A stretch of 15,077 nucleotides of DNA, from positions 1 to 15,077 of the forward strand of contig JAEZZN010000105.1 in the NCBI GenBank assembly GCA_023418535.1. The letters are read 5' to 3'. Below the pieces are notes generated by a model. The model had not been told where the DNA came from. It searched no databases and was given only the letters and a program-made list of their open reading frames with translations. A program made the position numbers and the translations under genes. This DNA comes from Bacillota bacterium (lineage in GTDB: Bacteria; Bacillota_A; Clostridia; Tissierellales; Peptoniphilaceae). Below, one piece after another: positions 8,816 through 15,077 of this stretch (its first letter is position 1; the number at the start of each line of letters is the position of its first letter).

Positions 8816-9760
8816 ATGGCATTTACAGCAGGTAATGTTAAGGAATTAAGAGAGCTTACAGGTGCTGGAATGATGGATTGCAAAAAAGCTCTAACTGAAA
8901 CTAATGGAGATATGGAGCAAGCAATTGAATTCCTACGTAAAAAAGGTTTAGCAGCTTCAGCAAAAAAAGCTGGTAGAATTGCTGCAGAAGGTATTGTAGG
9001 TATTCTAATTGATTCAAATAATGGAAAAGCATCAATCGTTGAAGTTAATTCAGAAACAGACTTTGTAGCAAAAAATGAAAAATTTAAGGCTTTTGTTGAT
9101 AATGTGAATGAGCAAGTTCTATTATCAAGTGCAAATGATGTTGAAGAACTTAAGAATGAGAAATGGATTTGTGATAATACAAAAACTGTAGCGGAAGAGG
9201 TTTCTTCTCAAGTTGCTGTTATTGGCGAAAATATAAATATTAGAAGATTTGCTAGATTTGAAAATGTTGATGCAGTACTTGCAGGATATATTCATGGAGA
9301 AGGACGTATTGGTGTTCTACTTGAAGCTAATGCACCAAAAAACAATGATAAAGTTGAAGAACTTCTAAGTGATGTATGTATGCAAATAGCTGCTATGAAT
9401 CCAATGTGTGTATCAGAAAAAGATGTACCAGCTGATTATATTGAACATGAAAAGAGCATTTTATTAGAGCAAGCTATAAATGAAAATAATAAGTTACCAG
9501 AAAACAAGAGAAAGCCAGAAGCTATTATTGAAAAGATGCTTGAAGGAAGAATGAAGAAACAACTTAAAGAGATTTGTCTTCTTGATCAAGTTTATGTTAA
9601 AAATGGTGATTTTACAGTTGGCTCATATATAGCAAGTGTTGCAAAAGAAGTTGGTGCAGATATAACAATTAATAAGTTTGTTAGATTCGAAACTGGCGAA
9701 GGAATAGAAAAGAAAGAAGAAAATTTTGCAGCAGAAGTTGCAGCACAAATGAATATGTAA
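8816..9760 (+). CDS. tsf: Translation elongation factor Ts
   Basis: The 314-residue EF-Ts is the guanine-nucleotide exchange factor that removes GDP from EF-Tu so it can bind GTP and aminoacyl-tRNA. The N-terminal UBA-like domain (1-52, with VKELRELTGAGMMDCKKAL) is followed by EVNSETDFVAKNEKF (76-90), whose TDFVAKN (81-87) inserts next to the EF-Tu nucleotide site. The two core subdomains and a coiled-coil region follow. It is somewhat longer than the 283-residue E. coli protein, within the range for Firmicutes. AAGGAGG precedes the ATG. It is the last gene of its operon; pyrH and frr, which often follow tsf, are absent because a strong terminator lies 6 bases after the stop. Confidence 0.99.
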   Translation: MAFTAGNVKELRELTGAGMMDCKKALTETNGDMEQAIEFLRKKGLAASAKKAGRIAAEGIVGILIDSNNGKASIVEVNSETDFVAKNEKFKAFVDNVNEQVLLSSANDVEELKNEKWICDNTKTVAEEVSSQVAVIGENINIRRFARFENVDAVLAGYIHGEGRIGVLLEANAPKNNDKVEELLSDVCMQIAAMNPMCVSEKDVPADYIEHEKSILLEQAINENNKLPENKRKPEAIIEKMLEGRMKKQLKEICLLDQVYVKNGDFTVGSYIASVAKEVGADITINKFVRFETGEGIEKKEENFAAEVAAQMNM

Positions 9761-9766
9761 TTTGAG

Positions 9767-9798
9767 ATCCATAGGAATAAACTCCTATGGATTTTTTT
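9767..9798 (+). terminator. Rho-independent terminator of rpsB-tsf
   Basis: ATCCATAGGA (9767-9776), a 6-base loop, TCCTATGGAT (9783-9792) and a run of seven T (9792-9798) form a textbook terminator starting 6 bases after the tsf stop. Confidence 0.95.
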
Positions 9799-9813
9799 GG
9801 CTCTTTGTCAAAT
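9799..9813 (+). repeat. Short copy of the IS-like end sequence
   Basis: GGCTCTTTGTCAAAT is identical to 14897-14911, and two of the next three bases also agree. It abuts the T-run of the tsf terminator. It resembles the tip of ISL3-family inverted repeats, which as I recall them begin GGCTCTT; this was not checked against a database. No matching opposite end is found within 330 bases. Confidence 0.55.
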
Positions 9814-10089
9814 ACTCATGATTATACATGTAATAATATATTCAGTATAGAGGGTGTATTAATATAGAAATAATAATTTATAGTAATTTTAATAATCTCA
9901 TATATGAGCAATTATTAGAGGATCTTTAAGTAAAATAGGTATGATTAATTATTTTAATATATAACATATATAAATATAACATAATTTGGGCATTATATAA
10001 TTACAGAAAGGAGAATTGATAAAATCTTCTGCAAATAATACAATTTGTTATGCTAGAATTAAAAAGTAGGTATTAGTTATAATAAAAAA
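9799..10089. other. Gene-free stretch before the ABC-F gene
   Basis: This part of the 325-base tsf-to-ABC-F interval holds no full gene. It begins with a 15-base sequence repeated at the ppdK 3' end (9799-9813). An inverted repeat at 9891-9916 has the core palindrome CTCATATATGAG (9897-9908) and AATAAT/ATTATT flanks. A strong Shine-Dalgarno-like AGAAAGGAG (10005-10013) is followed only by a 17-codon TTG-started frame (10016-10069), with the start just 2 bases away. This could be a leader minigene or the debris of a lost gene; the data do not decide. Confidence 0.45.
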
Positions 10090-10118
10090 TTGGCATAGAT
10101 CTATAGATATACTATAAT
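10090..10118 (+). promoter_or_regulatory. Promoter of the ABC-F gene (leaderless geometry)
   Basis: TTGGCA (10090-10095), a 17 bp spacer and TATAAT (10113-10118) form a strong sigma-A promoter. The -10 ends 6 bases before the ATG at 10125, so transcription should begin on or within a base or two of the initiation codon. The spacer holds the perfect palindrome ATAGATCTAT (10095-10104), a possible operator. Confidence 0.7.
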
Positions 10119-10124
10119 AATATC

Positions 10125-12002
10125 ATGAGCATATTAGTTTTAAATAATATAAGTAAAAGTTTTGATGAAGAGATATTATTTAGTAATGTAAATTTAAATA
10201 TAAATAAGAATGATAAAGTCGCCATAGTAGGTAAAAATGGGACAGGAAAAACTACTTTACTAAAAATAATAATGAATAAAATTGATATAGATACTGGTGA
10301 AGTAATAATTAGTAATTCGGCAACGATTGCTAGCGTAGATCAGTTTAATATATTCAATGATAATAATACTATTTTTTCTGAAGTATTGTCAGAGAAAAAA
10401 TATATTATAGATATATTCAAAAAGATAAAATTGTTAGAATCAGAAATATCTATTGGTAAGGGTGACGTAGATAAGCTTATTAATGAACACGCAAATTTAT
10501 TGAATAAGATAGATGAACTTAATGGATATGCATATGAAAGTGAAGCAAAAGGTGTATTAAAAGGTGTTGGATTTAAGGAGCATGAATTTGAAAATAAGAT
10601 AAATAATTTATCTGGGGGTGAAAAGACTAAGATAGCGCTTGCAAAATTACTTTTATCAAAATCAGAAATAATAATACTAGATGAACCTACAAACCATCTT
10701 GATATAGAGTCAATTGTATGGCTTGAGAATTACATAAATAACTTGAATAAAACAGTTTTATTTGTATCACATGATAGATATTTTATAGATAGAATTTGTA
10801 ATAAGGTCATTGGTATAAGGAACAAAAGATGTGAAATATTCAAAGGTAATTATAGTGATTACATAAAAAAGAGCGATGCAAGATATCAAGCTACGCTAAA
10901 ACAGTATGAAAGACAACAAGATTATATAAAAAAACAAGAAGAGATTATTGCTCGATTTAGACAATATGGAAGTGAAAAATATATAAAAAAAGCTAAAAGT
11001 AGGGAAAAATTATTAGAGCATATAGATATTATTGAAAATCCCTATGAAAATGACAATAAAATTAACATTTCAATAAATCCGGAAATAGAATCTGGTAATG
11101 ACGTCTTGAATGGATATGACATTAATAAATCATTTGATAATAAGATTATAATAGATAATTCTGAAATATATGTAAAAAAATATGATAGAGTGGCAATAGT
11201 TGGTAAAAATGGTTGTGGAAAAACTACTTTATTAAAAATGATTATTGGAGCAGAGCCATTTGTAGGGCATATTAATATAGGTGCTAATGTAAATATTGGA
11301 TACTATGAACAAAATCATGATAGATTCAATTTAAATAATACATTGTTTGAAGAAATACATGATAATTATCCTCATATGAATCAAACAGAAGTTAGGAACG
11401 CACTCGCAAGATTTGCATTTATAAATGATGATGTATTCAAAAAGATAAATACACTTTCTGGAGGAGAGAGAGCTAGATTAAGGCTATGTATTCTATTTTT
11501 GCAAAAACCAAATCTATTAATCCTTGATGAACCAACAAACCATTTAGATGTAGAAACTAGAGAGGTTGTAGAAGATTTATTGTTGAGTTATAAAGGTACA
11601 GTAATATTCGTATCACACGATAGATATTTCATTAATAAAATTGCTACTAGAATTATTGCCTTTGAAAATAAAAAGCTTGTTAATTATTTAGGAAATTATG
11701 ACTACTATAAAGAAAAAGAAAATATAAAGGTAGTTGAAACTAAAAAAATAAAGGTAGAAAATAATGAGTGGAAAGAGCAAAAGAGACTGGAAGCTGAAAG
11801 AAGAAAAAAGATAAATAATTATAACAAGTTAAAGAAGAAAATAGAAGAATTAGAAGAAAAATTGAGTAAAGTAGAGGTTGAAATAATTGATCCCAAAATA
11901 TCTTCTGATTATATTAAATTATCAGAATTAAATAATATCAAAAATTCTATTGAGGAAGAAATATTAATCATTATGGAGGAATTAGAAAATATAGAAATTT
12001 AA
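10125..12002 (+). CDS. ABC-F family ATPase (YdiF/Uup-like)
   Basis: The 625-residue protein has two ABC ATPase domains and no membrane segment, the ABC-F design that acts on the ribosome E site in translation rescue or antibiotic protection. Domain 1 has Walker A GKNGTGKTT (36-44), signature LSGGEKTK near 163, Walker B IILDEPTNHLD near 185 and the SHDRYF switch near 216. A charged helical linker (about 250-300) follows. Domain 2 has GKNGCGKTT near 361, LSGGERAR near 445, LLILDEPTNHLD near 465 and SHDRYF near 498. A Lys/Glu coiled coil (about 545-620) ends the protein, as in YdiF and Uup. Whether it confers resistance cannot be told. There is no Shine-Dalgarno before the ATG. The gene is visibly more A/T-rich than its neighbours. 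It is monocistronic, with two candidate terminators behind it. Confidence 0.95.
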   Translation: MSILVLNNISKSFDEEILFSNVNLNINKNDKVAIVGKNGTGKTTLLKIIMNKIDIDTGEVIISNSATIASVDQFNIFNDNNTIFSEVLSEKKYIIDIFKKIKLLESEISIGKGDVDKLINEHANLLNKIDELNGYAYESEAKGVLKGVGFKEHEFENKINNLSGGEKTKIALAKLLLSKSEIIILDEPTNHLDIESIVWLENYINNLNKTVLFVSHDRYFIDRICNKVIGIRNKRCEIFKGNYSDYIKKSDARYQATLKQYERQQDYIKKQEEIIARFRQYGSEKYIKKAKSREKLLEHIDIIENPYENDNKINISINPEIESGNDVLNGYDINKSFDNKIIIDNSEIYVKKYDRVAIVGKNGCGKTTLLKMIIGAEPFVGHINIGANVNIGYYEQNHDRFNLNNTLFEEIHDNYPHMNQTEVRNALARFAFINDDVFKKINTLSGGERARLRLCILFLQKPNLLILDEPTNHLDVETREVVEDLLLSYKGTVIFVSHDRYFINKIATRIIAFENKKLVNYLGNYDYYKEKENIKVVETKKIKVENNEWKEQKRLEAERRKKINNYNKLKKKIEELEEKLSKVEVEIIDPKISSDYIKLSELNNIKNSIEEEILIIMEELENIEI

Positions 12003-12021
12003 TAAAATTTCGAGTGTAAAA

Positions 12022-12052
12022 TATTACGAAAAAGTAATAAATTATTTTTTTC
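12022..12052 (+). terminator. Weak first terminator after the ABC-F gene
   Basis: TATTAC (12022-12027) and GTAATA (12034-12039) form a 6 bp AT-rich stem with a GAAAAA loop, followed by a T-rich run (12045-12051). It is weak on its own but precedes a stronger terminator. Confidence 0.35.
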
Positions 12053-12103
12053 TTATAAAAATTGTTATAATATTCATTAATTATATTTAGTTAAAATTTA
12101 TTT

Positions 12104-12147
12104 TTGTGCAAGTTGATATTTCAAAAGTACAACTTGCATAATTTTTT
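12104..12147 (+). terminator. Rho-independent terminator of the ABC-F gene
   Basis: TGCAAGTTG (12107-12115) pairs with CAACTTGCA (12130-12138), extended by three further pairs. The loop is 14 bases and a six-T run (12142-12147) follows. It lies about 100 bases after the ABC-F stop. Confidence 0.85.
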
Positions 12148-12196
12148 GTCAAATAGAGCAGATAAAATTTCTTACGTTAACTTGATAGCTGTCAAT

Positions 12197-12222
12197 ATGG
12201 CTAATCCTTATTGTTAAGCCAT
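12197..12222 (+). promoter_or_regulatory. Inverted repeat over the ppdK -35 element
   Basis: ATGGCTAA (12197-12204) and TTAAGCCAT (12214-12222) are reverse complements apart from one extra A, and the right arm covers the -35. Just upstream is the imperfect palindrome TGATAGCTGTCA (12183-12194). The position fits an operator for a metabolic regulator. I could not match either to a known motif such as a CcpA site. Confidence 0.4.
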
Positions 12223-12239
12223 GTCTATTTTGGTATAAT
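12211..12239 (+). promoter_or_regulatory. Sigma-A promoter of ppdK
   Basis: TTGTTA (12211-12216), a 17 bp spacer and TATAAT (12234-12239) with an upstream TG (12231-12232) form an extended -10 promoter. The start is predicted near 12246, so the leader is short, about 25 bases. Confidence 0.75.
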
Positions 12240-12270
12240 TAGTATATAAGAAATAACTAAGGAGGCAGTT

Positions 12271-14922
12271 ATGACTAAATGGGTATACTTCTTTGATGAA
12301 GGAAATGCAGAAATGAGAAATCTTCTTGGAGGAAAAGGGGCCAATCTAGCTGAAATGACAAAATTAGGATTGCCAATACCTCAAGGATTTACTGTTACAA
12401 CAGAGGCATGTACAGAATATTACAATGAGGATAAGAAATTATCTGACGAAATGATAAATCAAATATTCGAGAACATGAATAAGTTAGAAAAAATACAAGG
12501 CAAGAAATTTGGAGATAAAAAGGATCCATTACTTATATCTGTTAGATCAGGTGCAAGAGTTTCTATGCCTGGAATGATGGACACAATACTTAATTTAGGA
12601 TTAAATGATGAAGCAGTCGAAGGATTTGCGGAAAATACTGGAAATAAGAGATTTGCTTATGATTCATATAGAAGATTTATTCAAATGTTTTCTGATGTTG
12701 TTATGGAAGTTGAAAAATCTAAATTTGAAAATATACTTGACAACGTTAAAGAAGATAGAGGAGTTCATCTTGATAATGAGTTAGATGCTGAAGCCTTAAA
12801 TGAAGTTATTTGCAAGTATAAAGAATTATATAAGTCTGAAATTGGCGATGATTTTCCACAGGATCCTAAAGAACAACTTCTTTCTGCAGTAAAAGCTGTA
12901 TTTAGGTCATGGAATAATCCAAGAGCTATATATTATAGAAGAATGAATGATATACCAGGTGATTGGGGAACAGCTGTTAATGTACAAGCTATGGTATTTG
13001 GTAATATGGGTGATACTTCAGGAACTGGTGTTGCTTTTACAAGAAATCCAGCAACTGGTGAACCTGTTATATATGGTGAATACTTAATTAATGCACAAGG
13101 TGAAGATGTTGTAGCTGGAGTAAGAACACCTCAACCTATTAGTAAACTTGAAGAAGATATGCCAGAAGTTTATAGGGAATTTATGGATATTGCCCATAAG
13201 CTAGAATCTCATTATAGAGATATGCAGGATATGGAGTTTACAATTGAGAATAAAAAACTTTATTTCTTACAAACTCGTAATGGTAAGCGTACAGCCCAAG
13301 CAGCATTAGAAATAGCTTGTGATCTTGTAGATAATGGAATAATTACAAAAGAAGAAGCAATAAGTAGAATAGATGCCAAAACTTTGGACCAATTGCTACA
13401 CCCAGGATTTGATAAATCTGCATTAGATATAGCTACAGAAATTGGTAGAGCTCTTCCAGCATCTCCTGGTGCAGCTTCAGGTAGAGTATACTTTACTGCC
13501 AAAGAAGCTAAACAAGCAGCCGATGAAGGCGAAAAGGTAATTTTAGTTCGACTTGAAACTTCACCAGACGATATTGAAGGTATGCATGCAGCAGAAGGTA
13601 TTTTAACTGTACGTGGAGGTATGACTTCACATGCAGCTGTTGTTGCTCGTGGAATGGGTACTGCTTGTGTATCTGGATGTGGAGCAATAAAGATGAACGA
13701 AGAAGAGAAGTATTTTGAATTAAGTGGAATAACTATCAGAGAGGGAGATTATATTTCGCTTGATGGTTCAACTGGAAAAATATATCTAGGTAAGCTTGAA
13801 ACTAAGAAGGCTGAAATTTCAGGAAACTTTGAAAGAATTATGAAGTGGGCTGATGAAATAAGAAGACTAGAAATTCGTACAAATGCTGATACACCAGAAG
13901 ATGCCAAGAATGGAGTTAAATTTGGGGCAGAAGGTATAGGTCTATGTAGAACAGAACACATGTTCTTTGATCCTGAAAGAATACCAAGAATTAGAGAAAT
14001 GATACTTTCAAGTACAATTGAAGAAAGAGAAAGAGCTTTAAAATACTTAATTCCTTTCCAAAAAGGAGATTTCAAAGGTATTTATATTGCTATGGAGGGT
14101 AGACCTGTAACAATAAGATTCTTAGATCCACCTCTACACGAATTTTTACCAACTGATGAGATTGAGATAGCTGAACTAGCTAGATCTATGGGTAAAACTG
14201 TTGATGAAATTAATGAAACTATAGCTTCACTTCATGAATTTAACCCTATGATGGGACATCGTGGATGTAGATTAGATGTAACATATCCTGAAATAGCCAA
14301 GATGCAAACACGAGCAGTGATTGAGGCAGCGATTGAAGTAAGTAACGAAAAAGGATTCAAGATAGTTCCTGAAATCATGATACCACTTGTTGGTGAAAGA
14401 AAGGAATTAGAGTACGTAAAAGAGATAGTTGTATCAACTGCTGAAAAAGTTATGGAAGAAAGAGGTTGCAAGCTTGAGTATAAAGTTGGTACTATGATTG
14501 AAATACCAAGGGCAGCCTTATTAGCTGATGAGATTGCCAAAGAAGCAGAATTCTTCTCATTTGGTACAAATGATTTAACACAAATGACATTTGGATTTAG
14601 TAGAGATGATGCTGGAAAATTCCTTGAAGAATACTATTCAAAAGGTATATATGAGTCTGATCCGTTTGCAAGACTTGATACAAAGGGAGTTGGTCAACTA
14701 GTTAAATTAGCTGCAGAAAAAGGTAAACAAGGTAATCCAAATTTACATTTAGGAATATGTGGAGAACATGGTGGTGATCCATCAACAATCGCTTTCTGTG
14801 AGGAAGTTGGACTTGATTATGTATCTTGCTCACCTTATAGGGTACCTATAGCAAGGTTAGCAGCAGCTCAGGCGGTTATTAATAAAAATAATAAAAGGCT
14901 CTTTGTCAAATGCTGTTGGTGA
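12271..14922 (+). CDS. ppdK: Pyruvate, phosphate dikinase
   Basis: The enzyme interconverts pyruvate, ATP and phosphate with phosphoenolpyruvate, AMP and PPi. In anaerobes it serves PEP synthesis or PPi-based glycolysis. The N-terminal ATP-grasp domain (about 1-340) opens with GGKGANLAEM (20-29) and contains SVRSGARVSMPGMMDT (90-104). The swivelling domain has GGMTSHAAVVARGMG (449-463) with catalytic His454 and regulatory-type Thr452. The C-terminal PEP barrel has GLCRTEHMFF (557-566), GTNDLTQMTFGFSRDD (765-780) and catalytic Cys830 in GICGEHGGD. Numbering is one less than the Clostridium symbiosum enzyme, 874 residues long. This protein runs to 883: the last eight residues, RLFVKCCW, and the stop codon come from an IS-like sequence. 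AAGGAGG lies 5 bases before the ATG. No clear terminator follows. Confidence 0.98.
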   Translation: MTKWVYFFDEGNAEMRNLLGGKGANLAEMTKLGLPIPQGFTVTTEACTEYYNEDKKLSDEMINQIFENMNKLEKIQGKKFGDKKDPLLISVRSGARVSMPGMMDTILNLGLNDEAVEGFAENTGNKRFAYDSYRRFIQMFSDVVMEVEKSKFENILDNVKEDRGVHLDNELDAEALNEVICKYKELYKSEIGDDFPQDPKEQLLSAVKAVFRSWNNPRAIYYRRMNDIPGDWGTAVNVQAMVFGNMGDTSGTGVAFTRNPATGEPVIYGEYLINAQGEDVVAGVRTPQPISKLEEDMPEVYREFMDIAHKLESHYRDMQDMEFTIENKKLYFLQTRNGKRTAQAALEIACDLVDNGIITKEEAISRIDAKTLDQLLHPGFDKSALDIATEIGRALPASPGAASGRVYFTAKEAKQAADEGEKVILVRLETSPDDIEGMHAAEGILTVRGGMTSHAAVVARGMGTACVSGCGAIKMNEEEKYFELSGITIREGDYISLDGSTGKIYLGKLETKKAEISGNFERIMKWADEIRRLEIRTNADTPEDAKNGVKFGAEGIGLCRTEHMFFDPERIPRIREMILSSTIEERERALKYLIPFQKGDFKGIYIAMEGRPVTIRFLDPPLHEFLPTDEIEIAELARSMGKTVDEINETIASLHEFNPMMGHRGCRLDVTYPEIAKMQTRAVIEAAIEVSNEKGFKIVPEIMIPLVGERKELEYVKEIVVSTAEKVMEERGCKLEYKVGTMIEIPRAALLADEIAKEAEFFSFGTNDLTQMTFGFSRDDAGKFLEEYYSKGIYESDPFARLDTKGVGQLVKLAAEKGKQGNPNLHLGICGEHGGDPSTIAFCEEVGLDYVSCSPYRVPIARLAAAQAVINKNNKRLFVKCCW
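14897..14922 (+). mobile_element. Candidate ISL3-like terminal-repeat remnant fused to ppdK
   Basis: A 26-base stretch starting GGCTCTTTGTCAAATGCTG begins in frame right after the expected end of ppdK and supplies its stop codon. Its first 15 bases recur at 9799-9813. The GGCTCTT tip is what I recall of ISL3-family inverted repeats. TAATAAAA (14889-14896) before it and TAATAAAT (14945-14952) after it resemble an 8 bp target duplication. The opposite end and any transposase are absent, so it would be a decayed remnant. Confidence 0.5.
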
Positions 14923-15043
14923 CATATACCCGATGATATATTTATAATAAATGAGACTGTAATTAGTTTTGTGTAAACAATAAAGATCTATGTATCCTCT
15001 TGGATTGATGTTAAAATAAATATTAATTCAGGAGGAATTTTTT

Positions 15044-15077
15044 ATGGCAAGAAGAAAAATGGATCCAGAACGTGAAG
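15044..15077 (+). CDS. 5' end of an unidentified gene (partial)
   Basis: An ATG at 15044 preceded by CAGGAGGA (15029-15036, 8 bases upstream) opens a frame reading MARRKMDPERE up to the window edge. The strong ribosome-binding site makes it a credible gene start. Eleven residues are too few to identify the product. The N-terminus is basic, with no sign of a signal peptide. No good sigma-A promoter is visible in the 121 bases after ppdK. Confidence 0.7.
   Translation, partial: MARRKMDPERE

Noticed and set aside
9897..9908. CTCATATATGAG palindrome as a terminator
   Set aside because: It lacks a T-run and is too AT-rich, and the tsf transcript already ends at 9798.
12142..12158. Third GTCAAATA copy behind the ABC-F terminator as another IS remnant
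   Set aside because: Only TTTGTCAAATA is shared and the diagnostic GGCTC is missing; a short match in T-rich terminator DNA is likely chance.
12183..12194. TGATAGCTGTCA as a CcpA (cre) site
   Set aside because: It lacks the central CG and the spacing of the cre consensus.

Overview
The window is AT-rich DNA from a low-GC Gram-positive bacterium, most likely an anaerobic clostridium-type Firmicute. The evidence is the strong GGAGG ribosome-binding sites, sigma-A promoters with 17 bp spacers, a CIRCE operator in front of groESL, the pta-ackA pair, and a PPi-dependent pyruvate phosphate dikinase (PPDK) close in numbering to the clostridial enzyme. The species cannot be named from the sequence alone. 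No rRNA, tRNA, CRISPR array or complete transposon was seen.

Layout, left to right. (1) A gene-poor entry region leads to a CIRCE-controlled groES-groEL operon with a strong terminator. (2) A MarR-type repressor gene and an Frm2/Hbn1-type nitroreductase gene form a small operon. Its consensus promoter lies inside a 37 bp inverted repeat. (3) A convergent monofunctional heme catalase on the minus strand shares a bidirectional terminator with the nitroreductase gene. (4) pta-ackA (phosphate acetyltransferase and acetate kinase) form an acetate/ATP operon. A hairpin sits between the pta Shine-Dalgarno and its start codon. (5) rpsB-tsf (ribosomal protein S2 and EF-Ts) follow a structured leader. 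(6) A 326-base gene-free stretch leads to an ABC-F ATPase gene whose promoter puts the transcription start at, or within a few bases of, the ATG. (7) ppdK has a 3' end that runs into a sequence resembling an insertion-sequence terminal repeat. (8) The first 11 codons of an unidentified gene end the window.

The genes fall into two functional themes. One is stress and quality control: the chaperonin, the redox or electrophile-type MarR/nitroreductase pair, catalase, and possibly the ABC-F protein in ribosome rescue or protection. The other is central metabolism and translation: Pta-AckA for acetyl-CoA to acetate with ATP gain, PPDK linking pyruvate and PEP, and S2/EF-Ts. Every transcription unit except the last appears bounded by its own promoter and terminator.

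No wholly new system is evident. The most unusual signals are regulatory or structural: the split pta ribosome-binding site, the probable leaderless ABC-F mRNA, the palindrome-embedded marR promoter, and the IS-like end that supplies the ppdK stop codon and recurs directly behind the tsf terminator.
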